Assembly (NCBI RefSeq): GCF_012034245.1
Contig: NZ_JAATEO010000004.1
Location: forward strand, 220,254-284,253
Length of the DNA: 64,000 nucleotides
Source of the DNA: Micromonospora thermarum
GTDB lineage: Bacteria > Actinomycetota > Actinomycetes > Mycobacteriales > Micromonosporaceae
Direction of reading: 5' to 3'
Shown here piece by piece: positions 34,428 to 41,812 of this stretch. A model generated the notes under the pieces. It was not told the DNA's origin, ran no database searches, and was given only the letters and a program-made list of their open reading frames with translations. Every line of letters begins with the position of its first letter. Position 1 is the stretch's first letter. A program made the position numbers and the translations under genes.

Positions 34428-35213
34428 TCAGGCGCAGATGACGTGCACTCCGGCCGCGCGGAAGGCGTCGACCACCTCGGGGGCCGCCCCGGAGTCGGTG
34501 ACCAGCGTCTCCACCCGGTCGACCGGGCAGATCCGGGCGAAGGCGTGACCGCCCAGCTTGGACGAGTCCGCGATGATGACGACCCGCTTGGCCCGCGCCA
34601 CCATCAGGTTGTTCATCGCCGCCTCACCCTCGTGGTGGGCGGCGGCGCCGAGCTGCGGGTCGATCGCGTCGACGCCGAGCAGGGCGATGTCCAGGGTGAC
34701 CTCGCGCAGCAGCGCCCCGCCCAGCGGACCGACCAGCTCGAAGGACTTCGGCCGCACCACGCCGCCGGCCACCACGACCTTCATCCGCGAGCGGACCAGC
34801 AGCTCGTTGGCGATGTTCAGGGCGTTGGTCACGACGGTGAGCTGGGCGCCCTCGGCGCTGGTGTTCAGGTCCGGCCGGACGGCCAGGGCGCGCGCCACCT
34901 CGGTGCTGGTGGTCCCCCCGTTGAGGCCGACCACGGTGCCCGGCGCCACGAGGGCCGCGGCGGCCGTACCGATCCGCTGCTTCTCCGCCGAGTGCTTGGC
35001 GGTCTTGTAGCGCAGCGGGAGGTCGTACGAGACGCCGTTGGCGACCGCGCCGCCCCGGGTACGCGTGATCATCTGCTGCTGGGCGAGCTGGTCGAAGTCG
35101 CGCCGGATGGTGGCCTGGGAGACGTCCAGCCGCTCGGCGGCCTCCTCGACGCTGACCCGGCCGCTGTCGGTCAGCATCTCGAGCAGGGCGTTCCATCTGG
35201 CGTACCGGTCCAC
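34428..35213 (-). CDS. DeoR/GlpR-family transcriptional regulator of the amino-sugar operon
   Basis: The 261-residue protein has a DeoR winged helix (SVEEAAERLDVSQATIRRDFDQL) and a sugar-phosphate sensor domain (GLNGGTTSTEVARALA, FELVGPLGGALLREVTLDIALLGVDAI). Regulators of this family bind phosphorylated sugars and release their operators. It is divergent from the SIS-ROK-nagA operon, so GlcNAc-6-P or a related sugar phosphate is the likely signal. The GTG at 35213 has GGAGG 7 nt upstream; the 16 extra upstream residues are not conserved. Confidence 0.9.
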   Translation of the reverse strand: MDRYARWNALLEMLTDSGRVSVEEAAERLDVSQATIRRDFDQLAQQQMITRTRGGAVANGVSYDLPLRYKTAKHSAEKQRIGTAAAALVAPGTVVGLNGGTTSTEVARALAVRPDLNTSAEGAQLTVVTNALNIANELLVRSRMKVVVAGGVVRPKSFELVGPLGGALLREVTLDIALLGVDAIDPQLGAAAHHEGEAAMNNLMVARAKRVVIIADSSKLGGHAFARICPVDRVETLVTDSGAAPEVVDAFRAAGVHVICA

Positions 35214-35334
35214 CCCAGGTCCTCCAGTTACTGCGCGGTCGGTGATTGATTGCGTGCACACTAGTGCGCGAAACTACGCGGAGGCAAAACTCTGCTCTGC
35301 TCGATCCCCGGCACGGTTGCCACGGCCACCCGGG

Positions 35335-35356
35335 TTCGCGCAGAATAACGCGCGAA
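35335..35356. promoter_or_regulatory. Candidate operator upstream of the amino-sugar operon
   Basis: TTCGCGC and GCGCGAA form a perfect 7-bp inverted repeat with an 8-nt spacer, 49 bp before the SIS gene. The unit GCGCGAAA recurs at 35266-35273 closer to the deoR gene. It is a plausible site for the divergent DeoR protein. Confidence 0.45.
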
Positions 35357-35404
35357 AGACGGCCCTAACGAGCCGTATTGCGCACCGCTCTCTGGAGAGT
35401 TCTC

Positions 35405-36334
35405 ATGTCGTACGTCGACGCGGAGATCGCGAGCCAGCCCGACTGCTGGCGGGAGGCGGCGCGACTGGCCGCCACCGTGGCCGAGCACCTGCCGCGCCCC
35501 GGTGAGCGGGTCGCCGTCGTGGGCTGCGGCACGTCCTGGTTCATGGCGATGGCGTACGCGGCCCGCCGCGAGCACGCCGGCCAGGGCGAGACCGACGCCT
35601 TCCAGGCCAGCGAGTTCCCCGTCGCCCGGCGGTACGACCGGGTCGTCGCGATCACCCGCTCCGGCACCACCACCGAGGTCACCGACCTGCTCGCCGGACT
35701 GCGCGGGGTGCTGCCCACCACCGTCCTGGTCGGCGACCCCAGCTCGCCCGCCGTCGAGCTGGCCGACGCCACGGTGCCCCTGCCCTTCGCCGACGAGCGC
35801 TCCGTGGTGCAGACCCGGTTCGCCACCACGGCGCTGGCCCTGCTCCGGGCCCACCTCGGCGACAACATCGGCGCGCTCTCCGCCGACGCGGAGGTGGCCG
35901 TCCGCGCTCCCCTGCCGATCGACCCGGCCCGGATCGAGCAGGTCACCTTCCTCGGTCGGGGCTGGACGGTCGGCCTGGCCCACGAGGCCGCCCTGAAGTG
36001 CCGCGAGGCGGCCACCTTCTGGGCCGAGGCGTACCCGGCCATGGACTACCGGCACGGCCCGATCTCGATCGCCGCCCCGGGCCGGCTGGTCTGGGCCTTC
36101 GGCGACCTGCCGGACGGGCTCGCGGAGGACGTCGCGGCCACCGGCGCCGCGTTCGTGCACAGCCGCACCCACGGCTGCCGCAGCGTGATCGGCAACTGGG
36201 CCGCCGGCCGGACGCCGCTGGACCCGATGGCCGACCTGATCCTGGCGCAGCGCTTCGCGGTCACGGTCGCCACCACCCGGGGCCTCGACCCGGACGCCCC
36301 CCGGCACCTCAGCCGCTCCGTGGTTCTCGCGTGA
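35405..36334 (+). CDS. SIS-domain sugar isomerase/deaminase (AgaS or NagB-like)
   Basis: The 309-residue protein holds two SIS domains, with VVGCGTSWFMAMA and ITRSGTTTEVTDL in the first and HEAALKCREAATFWAEAYPAMDYRHGPIS in the second. It resembles the isomerase half of GlmS and AgaS-type deaminases, so it probably converts amino-sugar phosphates, for example glucosamine-6-phosphate to fructose-6-phosphate. In this operon it would replace NagB. The ATG at 35405 has GGAGAG upstream. The GTGA at its end couples it to the ROK kinase. Confidence 0.85.
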   Translation: MSYVDAEIASQPDCWREAARLAATVAEHLPRPGERVAVVGCGTSWFMAMAYAARREHAGQGETDAFQASEFPVARRYDRVVAITRSGTTTEVTDLLAGLRGVLPTTVLVGDPSSPAVELADATVPLPFADERSVVQTRFATTALALLRAHLGDNIGALSADAEVAVRAPLPIDPARIEQVTFLGRGWTVGLAHEAALKCREAATFWAEAYPAMDYRHGPISIAAPGRLVWAFGDLPDGLAEDVAATGAAFVHSRTHGCRSVIGNWAAGRTPLDPMADLILAQRFAVTVATTRGLDPDAPRHLSRSVVLA

Positions 36335-37266
36335 CCGACGAGGTCGTCGTCGCGCTCGACGTCGGCGGCACCGGGATGAAGTGCGCCCTGGTCCGCCGGG
36401 GCGGCACGGTCGTACACAGCGAACGGCACCCGACGGACGCCGCGCGGGGGCCCGCCGCCGTCGTGGAGACGATCCTGGACGTCGCCGACGCCCTCGCCGG
36501 CAAGGCCCGCCTGGACGGGCTCACCCCGGTCGCGCTCGGCGTCGCCGTCCCGGGCGTGGTCGACGAGGGGCGGGGTGTCGCCGTCTGGTCGGCGAACGTC
36601 GGCTTCCGGGACGTACCCCTGCGGGAGCTGGCCGAGGCCCGGCTCGGGCTGCCGGCGGCGCTCGGCCACGACGTCCGCGCCGGCGGCCTCGCCGAGGCCC
36701 GGCTCGGTGCCGGCCGGGGAGCCCGGCACAGCCTCTTCGTCGCGATCGGCACGGGCATCGCCGCCGCCCACGTGGTCGACGGGTCGGCCGCCGCCGGCGC
36801 GCACGGCGCCGCCGGCGAGATCGGCCACATCCTGGTACGCCCCGGCGGCCCGCTCTGCGGCTGCGGCCGGGCCGGCTGCCTGGAGGCCGTCTCGTCGGCG
36901 TCGGCGGTGGCCCGCCGGTACGCGGAGCTGACCGACCCGGTCGCCACCGGTCCGACGGTGAGCGCGGCGCAGGTGGCGGCGCTGGCCGCCGCCGGTGACC
37001 CGCCGGCCCGCCAGGTCTGGTCGGAGGCGGTCGAGGCGCTCGCCGACGGCCTCGCCACCGGTCAGGCACTCTTCGACGTCGAGGCGATCGTGCTGGGCGG
37101 TGGCCTCGCGCAGGCCGGCACGCAACTGTTCGACCCGCTGCGGGCCGCGCTGCACGACCGCATGACGTTTCACCGCGAGCCACGGCTGGTCGCGGCGGCC
37201 CTCGGTGACGAGGCCGGTTGTCTCGGCGCCGCCCTGCTCGCCCTCGACACTCTGGAGAAGCGATGA
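36331..37266 (+). CDS. nagK: ROK-family sugar kinase (probable GlcNAc kinase)
   Basis: The 311-residue kinase has the ATP-binding DVGGTGMK, the catalytic Asp in LGHDVRAGG and the ROK zinc motif CGCGRAGCLEA preceded by EIGHI. ROK kinases phosphorylate free sugars; with nagA and an amino-sugar SIS protein next door, N-acetylglucosamine or N-acetylmannosamine is the probable substrate. The GTG at 36331 overlaps the upstream stop, and its own stop overlaps the nagA ATG. Confidence 0.85.
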   Translation: MTDEVVVALDVGGTGMKCALVRRGGTVVHSERHPTDAARGPAAVVETILDVADALAGKARLDGLTPVALGVAVPGVVDEGRGVAVWSANVGFRDVPLRELAEARLGLPAALGHDVRAGGLAEARLGAGRGARHSLFVAIGTGIAAAHVVDGSAAAGAHGAAGEIGHILVRPGGPLCGCGRAGCLEAVSSASAVARRYAELTDPVATGPTVSAAQVAALAAAGDPPARQVWSEAVEALADGLATGQALFDVEAIVLGGGLAQAGTQLFDPLRAALHDRMTFHREPRLVAAALGDEAGCLGAALLALDTLEKR

Positions 37267-38372
37267 CCGTACGGGTGACCGGCAAGGTGGTGACCCCGAA
37301 CGGGGTGATCCGGCAGGGCTGCGTGGAGATCAACGGTGAGCGGATCACCGCGGTCGCCGAGTACCCGTCGGTGCGCGACGGGCACTGGGTCCTGCCCGGC
37401 TTCGTGGACATGCACACCCACGGCGGCGGTGGACACACCTTCACCACCGGCGAGGCCGACGAGGCGCGGGAGGCCGCCGCGTTCCACCTGCGGCACGGCA
37501 CCACCACGCTGCTGGCCAGCCTGGTGAGTTCGCCCTTCGAGCTGATGCGGTCCGCCACCACCGCGTACCGCCCGCTGTTCGCCGAGGGGGTGCTGGCCGG
37601 CGTCCACTTCGAGGGCCCGTACCTGTCGGCGGCCCGCTGCGGCGCGCAGAACCCGGACTACCTGCGCGACCCGTCGACGGAGGAGCTGGCCGAGCTGATC
37701 GAGCTGGGCGGCGGTGCGGTCCGGATGGTCACCCTCGCCCCCGAACGGGACGGCGCGCTGGAGGCGGTCAAGCTGCTCACCGGGCACGGCGTGGTCGCCG
37801 CCGTCGGGCACACCGACGCCACGTACGACCAGACCCGCGCCGCCGTCGCGGCCGGCGCCAGCGTCGCCACCCACCTGTTCAACGGGATGCGTCCGGTGCA
37901 CCACCGCGAGCCCGGCCCGGTGGTGGCGCTGCTGGACGCCCCGAACGTCGTGTGCGAGCTGGTCGCCGACGGGGTGCACCTGCACGACGGCATGCTGGCG
38001 TTCGCGGCCGCCACGGCCGGTCCGGAGCGGGCCGCCCTGATCACCGACGCGATGGCCGCCGCCGGCATGCCCGACGGCGAGTACGAGCTGGGCGGCCAGT
38101 CCGTCACGGTCGCCGACGGGGTGGCCCGGCTGGCCCGCGACGGTGCGATCGCCGGCAGCACCCTGACCATGGACGCCGCCCTGCGGCACGCGGTCGCCGC
38201 CGGCATCCAGATCGCGGACGCGGCCCGCATGGTGGCCACCACGCCCGCCCGCGCCATCGGTCTCGGCGACCGGCTGGGCGCGCTCCAGACGGGGCTGCGC
38301 GCCGACCTGGTGGTGCTCGACGACGACCTGAACGTGGTCCGGGTGATGCGCGCCGGAGCCTGGCTGGACTGA
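37263..38372 (+). CDS. nagA: N-acetylglucosamine-6-phosphate deacetylase
   Basis: The 369-residue amidohydrolase has the whole NagA set: metal motif DMHTHGG, FEGPYL, VGHTDAT, ATHLFNGMRP and the catalytic Asp in ALITDAM. It removes acetate from GlcNAc-6-phosphate to give glucosamine-6-phosphate, which the SIS enzyme could then convert. The ATG overlaps the kinase stop by 4 nt. The operon ends here, followed by an inverted repeat. Confidence 0.96.
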   Translation: MTVRVTGKVVTPNGVIRQGCVEINGERITAVAEYPSVRDGHWVLPGFVDMHTHGGGGHTFTTGEADEAREAAAFHLRHGTTTLLASLVSSPFELMRSATTAYRPLFAEGVLAGVHFEGPYLSAARCGAQNPDYLRDPSTEELAELIELGGGAVRMVTLAPERDGALEAVKLLTGHGVVAAVGHTDATYDQTRAAVAAGASVATHLFNGMRPVHHREPGPVVALLDAPNVVCELVADGVHLHDGMLAFAAATAGPERAALITDAMAAAGMPDGEYELGGQSVTVADGVARLARDGAIAGSTLTMDAALRHAVAAGIQIADAARMVATTPARAIGLGDRLGALQTGLRADLVVLDDDLNVVRVMRAGAWLD

Positions 38373-38384
38373 ACCCACCCCACT

Positions 38385-38461
38385 CCCGCGATCTTGCACT
38401 TTCCGCCCCGGCATTCCGGGCGGAAGCCGCGAAACGAGGACCGGAAGTGCAAGATCGCGGG
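38385..38461. repeat. REP-like inverted repeat with nested hairpin
   Basis: CCCGCGATCTTGCACTT and its exact reverse complement (17 bp) flank 43 nt that contain an inner CCGCCC...GGGCGG hairpin. It lies between the stops of nagA and the convergent DUF4032 gene. The arms resemble dispersed intergenic repeats of Micromonospora genomes, and it may double as a terminator. Confidence 0.65.
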
Positions 38462-38484
38462 GGCGGGGTCAGCGTGGGGCGGCG

Positions 38485-39696
38485 TCAGCGTGGGGTGGGG
38501 ATCTCCATGCCGAGGACGGCCTGCTCGTCCGGGCGGTGCACCAGGACGTCGGACAGGTACGACTGCACCGCGGGCGCCATGCCGACGTCGCGGCCGGCCT
38601 GCTCGGAGAGCAGCCACTTGTGCTCGATGATCTGCGCGAAGATCTCCTGCGGCTCCAGCTTCCGGCGCAGGTGCGCGGGCACCGCCCGGACCACCGGCTC
38701 GAAGACCTCGGTCAGCCAGCGGTGCGCCGCCTGCTGCTCGTCGGTCAGGTCGCTCTCCGCCCGGTACGCGTCCAGGTCGTTGAGCAGCCGGCGGGCCTGG
38801 TTCTCCTCGGCGTCCAGCCCGGTCAGGCGGAGCAGCCGCCGGGTGTGGTAGCCGGCGTCGACCACCTTCGGCCGCACCAGGTACCGCCCGTCGTCGATGG
38901 TCGACACCGCGATCTCGGCGACGTCGAAGCCCATCTCGTTGAGCCGGCGGATGCGGCCCTCGATGTCGTGCCGGGCCTCGCGCTCGACCTGCTGCTCGTA
39001 GGTGATCTCGTGCCAGAGCCGCTCGTAGCGCTGCACGACCTCCTCGCAGACCACCTCGGGGTCGATCGACTCGTGCAGCAGCCCGGCGGCCTGGAGGTCC
39101 AGCGCCTCCCCGAAGATGTTCACCCGGGCGATCTCCAGGTCCTCCCCGCGCTGCCCCTTGGAGAGCGAGCTGTGCAGGGCCCCGGTCTCCGCGTCCACCA
39201 GGTACGCGGCGAAGGCACCCGCGTCCCGGCGGAACAGCGTGTTGGACAGCGAACAGTCACCCCAGAAGAAGCCGGTCAGATGCATCCGCACCAGCAGGGC
39301 GGCCAGCGCGTCGAGCAGGCGCTGCATCGTCTCGGGACGCAGCGTGTGGGAGAACAGCGCCCGGTACGGCAGGGAGAACTGGAGGTGCCGGGTGATCAGC
39401 ACCGGATCGAGGGGTTCCCCATCGTCGGTCCGCCGGTCGGCGACGATCGCCACCGCCTCCACCGACGGGAAGTCGATCCGCTCCAGGGCCCGCAGCAGGT
39501 CGTACTCCCGCTCGGCGACCCGCTCGCCCGTCTCCTTGACCGCGTACACGTACCCGCCGAGCCGGACGAATCGGACGACGTGCCGGGAGATGCCCTGCGG
39601 CAGCGCCACCAGGTGTTGCGCAGGCCACTCCTCCAGCGGGGTCGACCAGGGGAGGTCGAGCAGCGCCGGGTCGACGAGGGCCGAGGTGATCCGCAC
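38485..39696 (-). CDS. DUF4032 protein with kinase-like core
   Basis: The 403-residue protein has the shape of an atypical kinase: FVRLGGYVYAVKETGERV, then FFWGDCSLSNTLF (compare HGDxxxxN) and YLVDAETGA (compare DFG). DUF4032 forms the C-terminal half. It could phosphorylate a small molecule or be a pseudokinase. The GTG at 39696 has CAGACT 7 nt upstream, indicating a leaderless transcript; the much longer frame overlaps the PAP2 gene in antisense and is not coding. Confidence 0.82.
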   Translation of the reverse strand: MRITSALVDPALLDLPWSTPLEEWPAQHLVALPQGISRHVVRFVRLGGYVYAVKETGERVAEREYDLLRALERIDFPSVEAVAIVADRRTDDGEPLDPVLITRHLQFSLPYRALFSHTLRPETMQRLLDALAALLVRMHLTGFFWGDCSLSNTLFRRDAGAFAAYLVDAETGALHSSLSKGQRGEDLEIARVNIFGEALDLQAAGLLHESIDPEVVCEEVVQRYERLWHEITYEQQVEREARHDIEGRIRRLNEMGFDVAEIAVSTIDDGRYLVRPKVVDAGYHTRRLLRLTGLDAEENQARRLLNDLDAYRAESDLTDEQQAAHRWLTEVFEPVVRAVPAHLRRKLEPQEIFAQIIEHKWLLSEQAGRDVGMAPAVQSYLSDVLVHRPDEQAVLGMEIPTPR

Positions 39697-39795
39697 GGCG
39701 TCAAGTCTGACGCGTACCCCCGCCGGAGCGCCTCCCCACGTGGCCGGGCGCACAGCCGCCCCGGACCGTGCGGGCCAGCCGTCGCCCGGGGCCGG

Positions 39796-39801
39796 TAGCG
39801 T
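39796..39801 (+). promoter_or_regulatory. -10 hexamer for the PAP2 gene (leaderless)
   Basis: TAGCGT lies 6 nt before the GTG at 39808, with no Shine-Dalgarno. Confidence 0.5.
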
Positions 39802-39807
39802 AGCGGC

Positions 39808-40575
39808 GTGCGGGAGCCCACGACGGTGCGGCGGAAGCCGCGACTCCGGCCGGTCCGCCCGGCCGGGTGGTGGTTCGACGTGGTGCTGCTGGCTGGTCTC
39901 GTGGCGCTGACCGCCGCACTCGCCGCGGGCCACCTCTTCGGCCTCGACCGGGCGGTCGACGACTGGTCCGACGCGCATCGCCCGGCGGTCGCCTACTGGG
40001 TCGCGCGGATCCTCAACTACCTCGGGCAGGGCACCCCGCTGACCCTGATCGCGGCCGGGCTGGGCGCCCTGCTGGCCGTCCGCCTCCGGTCGGTCCGCCC
40101 GCTGCTGCCGCCGGTGGCCGGGTTCGCGGCCACCTACCTGACGATCGGGCCGCTCAAGGTGTGGACGGCCCGGCCCGCGCCCAGCGCCAGCAGGCAGGAG
40201 CCGTTCCTGCCGCCGGAGCGGACGCTGCCGCTCTTCCAGGACGACCTGCCGCTGCGCTTCGCCCAGTCGTACCCGTCCGGGCACGTCGCCAACGCGATCG
40301 TCTGGTACGCGGTGATCGCCCTGCTGCTCGCCCCGCTGCTGCGCACCTACGGCCGGGCCGCGCCGACCCGACTGGTGACCGTGGTCCGGATCGTCCCGCC
40401 CCTCGTGGTGCTCTGCACGACGACGTACCTGGGCTGGCACTGGCTGACCGACTCGGTGGCCGGGCTGCTGCTCGGCCTGCTCCTGGACCGGCTGCTGCAC
40501 CGGGTGCCCTGGGACGACGTTCCCCTGCCCGGGGCGGTCGACCGCTGGAACCGGCCGTTCATCTCGACCCCCTAG
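39808..40575 (+). CDS. PAP2-family membrane phosphatase
   Basis: The 255-residue protein has about five to six membrane helices and the three PAP2 motifs: LKVWTARPAP, SYPSGHVANA and GWHWLTDSVAG. Such enzymes remove phosphate from lipid phosphates such as undecaprenyl diphosphate or phosphatidate on the outer face. The exact substrate is unknown. Leaderless GTG start. The -10 of the next gene overlaps its stop codon. Confidence 0.9.
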   Translation: MREPTTVRRKPRLRPVRPAGWWFDVVLLAGLVALTAALAAGHLFGLDRAVDDWSDAHRPAVAYWVARILNYLGQGTPLTLIAAGLGALLAVRLRSVRPLLPPVAGFAATYLTIGPLKVWTARPAPSASRQEPFLPPERTLPLFQDDLPLRFAQSYPSGHVANAIVWYAVIALLLAPLLRTYGRAAPTRLVTVVRIVPPLVVLCTTTYLGWHWLTDSVAGLLLGLLLDRLLHRVPWDDVPLPGAVDRWNRPFISTP

Positions 40576-40578
40576 GCT
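40573..40578 (+). promoter_or_regulatory. -10 hexamer for the APC permease gene (leaderless)
   Basis: TAGGCT lies 7 nt before the GTG at 40586. Its first three bases are the TAG stop codon of the PAP2 gene. Confidence 0.55.
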
Positions 40579-40585
40579 CCCGCGC

Positions 40586-41809
40586 GTGGAACGACTGGCA
40601 CGCCGGCTCGGCGTACGCGACGCGGTGGTCATCGGCCTCGGCTCGATGCTCGGCGCGGGTGTCTTCGTGGTGTTCGCCCCCGCCGCGGCGGCGGCCGGTG
40701 GGGTCGGCCTGCTGGTGGCGCTGGCGCTCGCCGGCTTCATCGCGTTCTGCAACGCGACCAGCTCGGCGCGGCTCGCCGCCCGGTACCCCGAGTCCGGCGG
40801 CACCTACGTCTACGGCCGGGAACGTCTCGGCCCGTTCGCCGGCTTCCTCGCCGGCTGGGGCTTCGTCGTCGGCAAGACGGCGAGCTGCGCGGCGATGGCG
40901 CTGACCATCGGGGCGTACCTCTGGCCGGGCCAGGCCCGGCTCGTCGCCGTCGCCGCGGTCGTGGCGGTGACCGCCGTGAACCTGCGCGGCGTCACGAAGA
41001 CCGCGACGGCCACCCGGGTCCTCGTGGTGGTCGTGCTGGCGGTGCTGGCCCTGGTCGCGGTGGCCGGCGCGACCGGCGTGTCCCTCGACCGGATCGGCGC
41101 GCCCGGCGGCTCCACCCGAGGGGTGCTCACCGCGGCGGGCCTGCTGTTCTTCGCCTTCGCCGGGTACGCGCGCGTCGCCACCCTCGGCGAGGAGGTCCGC
41201 GACCCGGAGCGGACGATCCCCCGGGCGGTGCCGCTGGCGCTCGGCCTGGTGCTGGTCGTCTACCTGGCGCTGGCCGTGATCGCCCTCGGCGTCCTCGGGC
41301 CGGACCGGCTCGCCGGCTCCGCCGCGCCCCTGGCGGACGTGGTGACCGCCGCCGGGCTGCCCGGCCTCGCCTGGGTGGTCCGCGCCGGGGCGGCCGTCGC
41401 GGTCACCGGCGTGCTGCTGTCCCTGGTGGCCGGGGTCGGCCGCACCGCCCTCGCGATGGCCCGCCGCCGTGACCTGCCCGGCGCGCTCGACGCGGTCCAC
41501 CCGGTCCACCGGGTGCCGCACCGGGCCGAGCTGGCCGTCGCCGCCGTGGTCGTCGTGGTCGTCCTTCTCGGTGACGTCCGGGACGCGATCGGCTTCTCCA
41601 GCGTCACGGTGCTGGTCTACTACACGATCACCAACACGGCGGCGCTGACCCTGGGCCGGGAGCCGGAGCGGAAGCTGCCGGTGCGGGCACTGGCCGTGGC
41701 GGGGCTGGCCGGGTGCCTGCTGCTCGCGGTCAACCTGCCGCTGTCGAGCGTGCTCGCGGGCTTCGGCGTGCTCGCCCTCGGCGCCCTCTGGTACGCCGTC
41801 CGCCGCTGA
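40586..41809 (+). CDS. APC-family amino acid permease
   Basis: The 407-residue protein has about 11-12 hydrophobic helices and the APC signature VIGLGSMLGAGVFVVFAP at the N-terminus, with ESGGTYVYGRERLGPFAGFLAGW after the second helix. It should exchange or import amino acids by proton symport; the substrate is unknown. It converges on the channel-like gene with only 3 nt between stops and no hairpin. Confidence 0.92.
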   Translation: MERLARRLGVRDAVVIGLGSMLGAGVFVVFAPAAAAAGGVGLLVALALAGFIAFCNATSSARLAARYPESGGTYVYGRERLGPFAGFLAGWGFVVGKTASCAAMALTIGAYLWPGQARLVAVAAVVAVTAVNLRGVTKTATATRVLVVVVLAVLALVAVAGATGVSLDRIGAPGGSTRGVLTAAGLLFFAFAGYARVATLGEEVRDPERTIPRAVPLALGLVLVVYLALAVIALGVLGPDRLAGSAAPLADVVTAAGLPGLAWVVRAGAAVAVTGVLLSLVAGVGRTALAMARRRDLPGALDAVHPVHRVPHRAELAVAAVVVVVVLLGDVRDAIGFSSVTVLVYYTITNTAALTLGREPERKLPVRALAVAGLAGCLLLAVNLPLSSVLAGFGVLALGALWYAVRR

Positions 41810-41812
41810 CCC

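Noticed and set aside
35214..35404. DasR-type operator in front of the amino-sugar operon
   Set aside because: No sequence close to the DasR consensus was found; the palindromes present are different.
39697..40803. N-terminal extension of the DUF4032 frame upstream of 39696
   Set aside because: It runs antisense through the PAP2 gene and is low complexity; the GTG at 39696 has a -10 hexamer and begins the conserved part.
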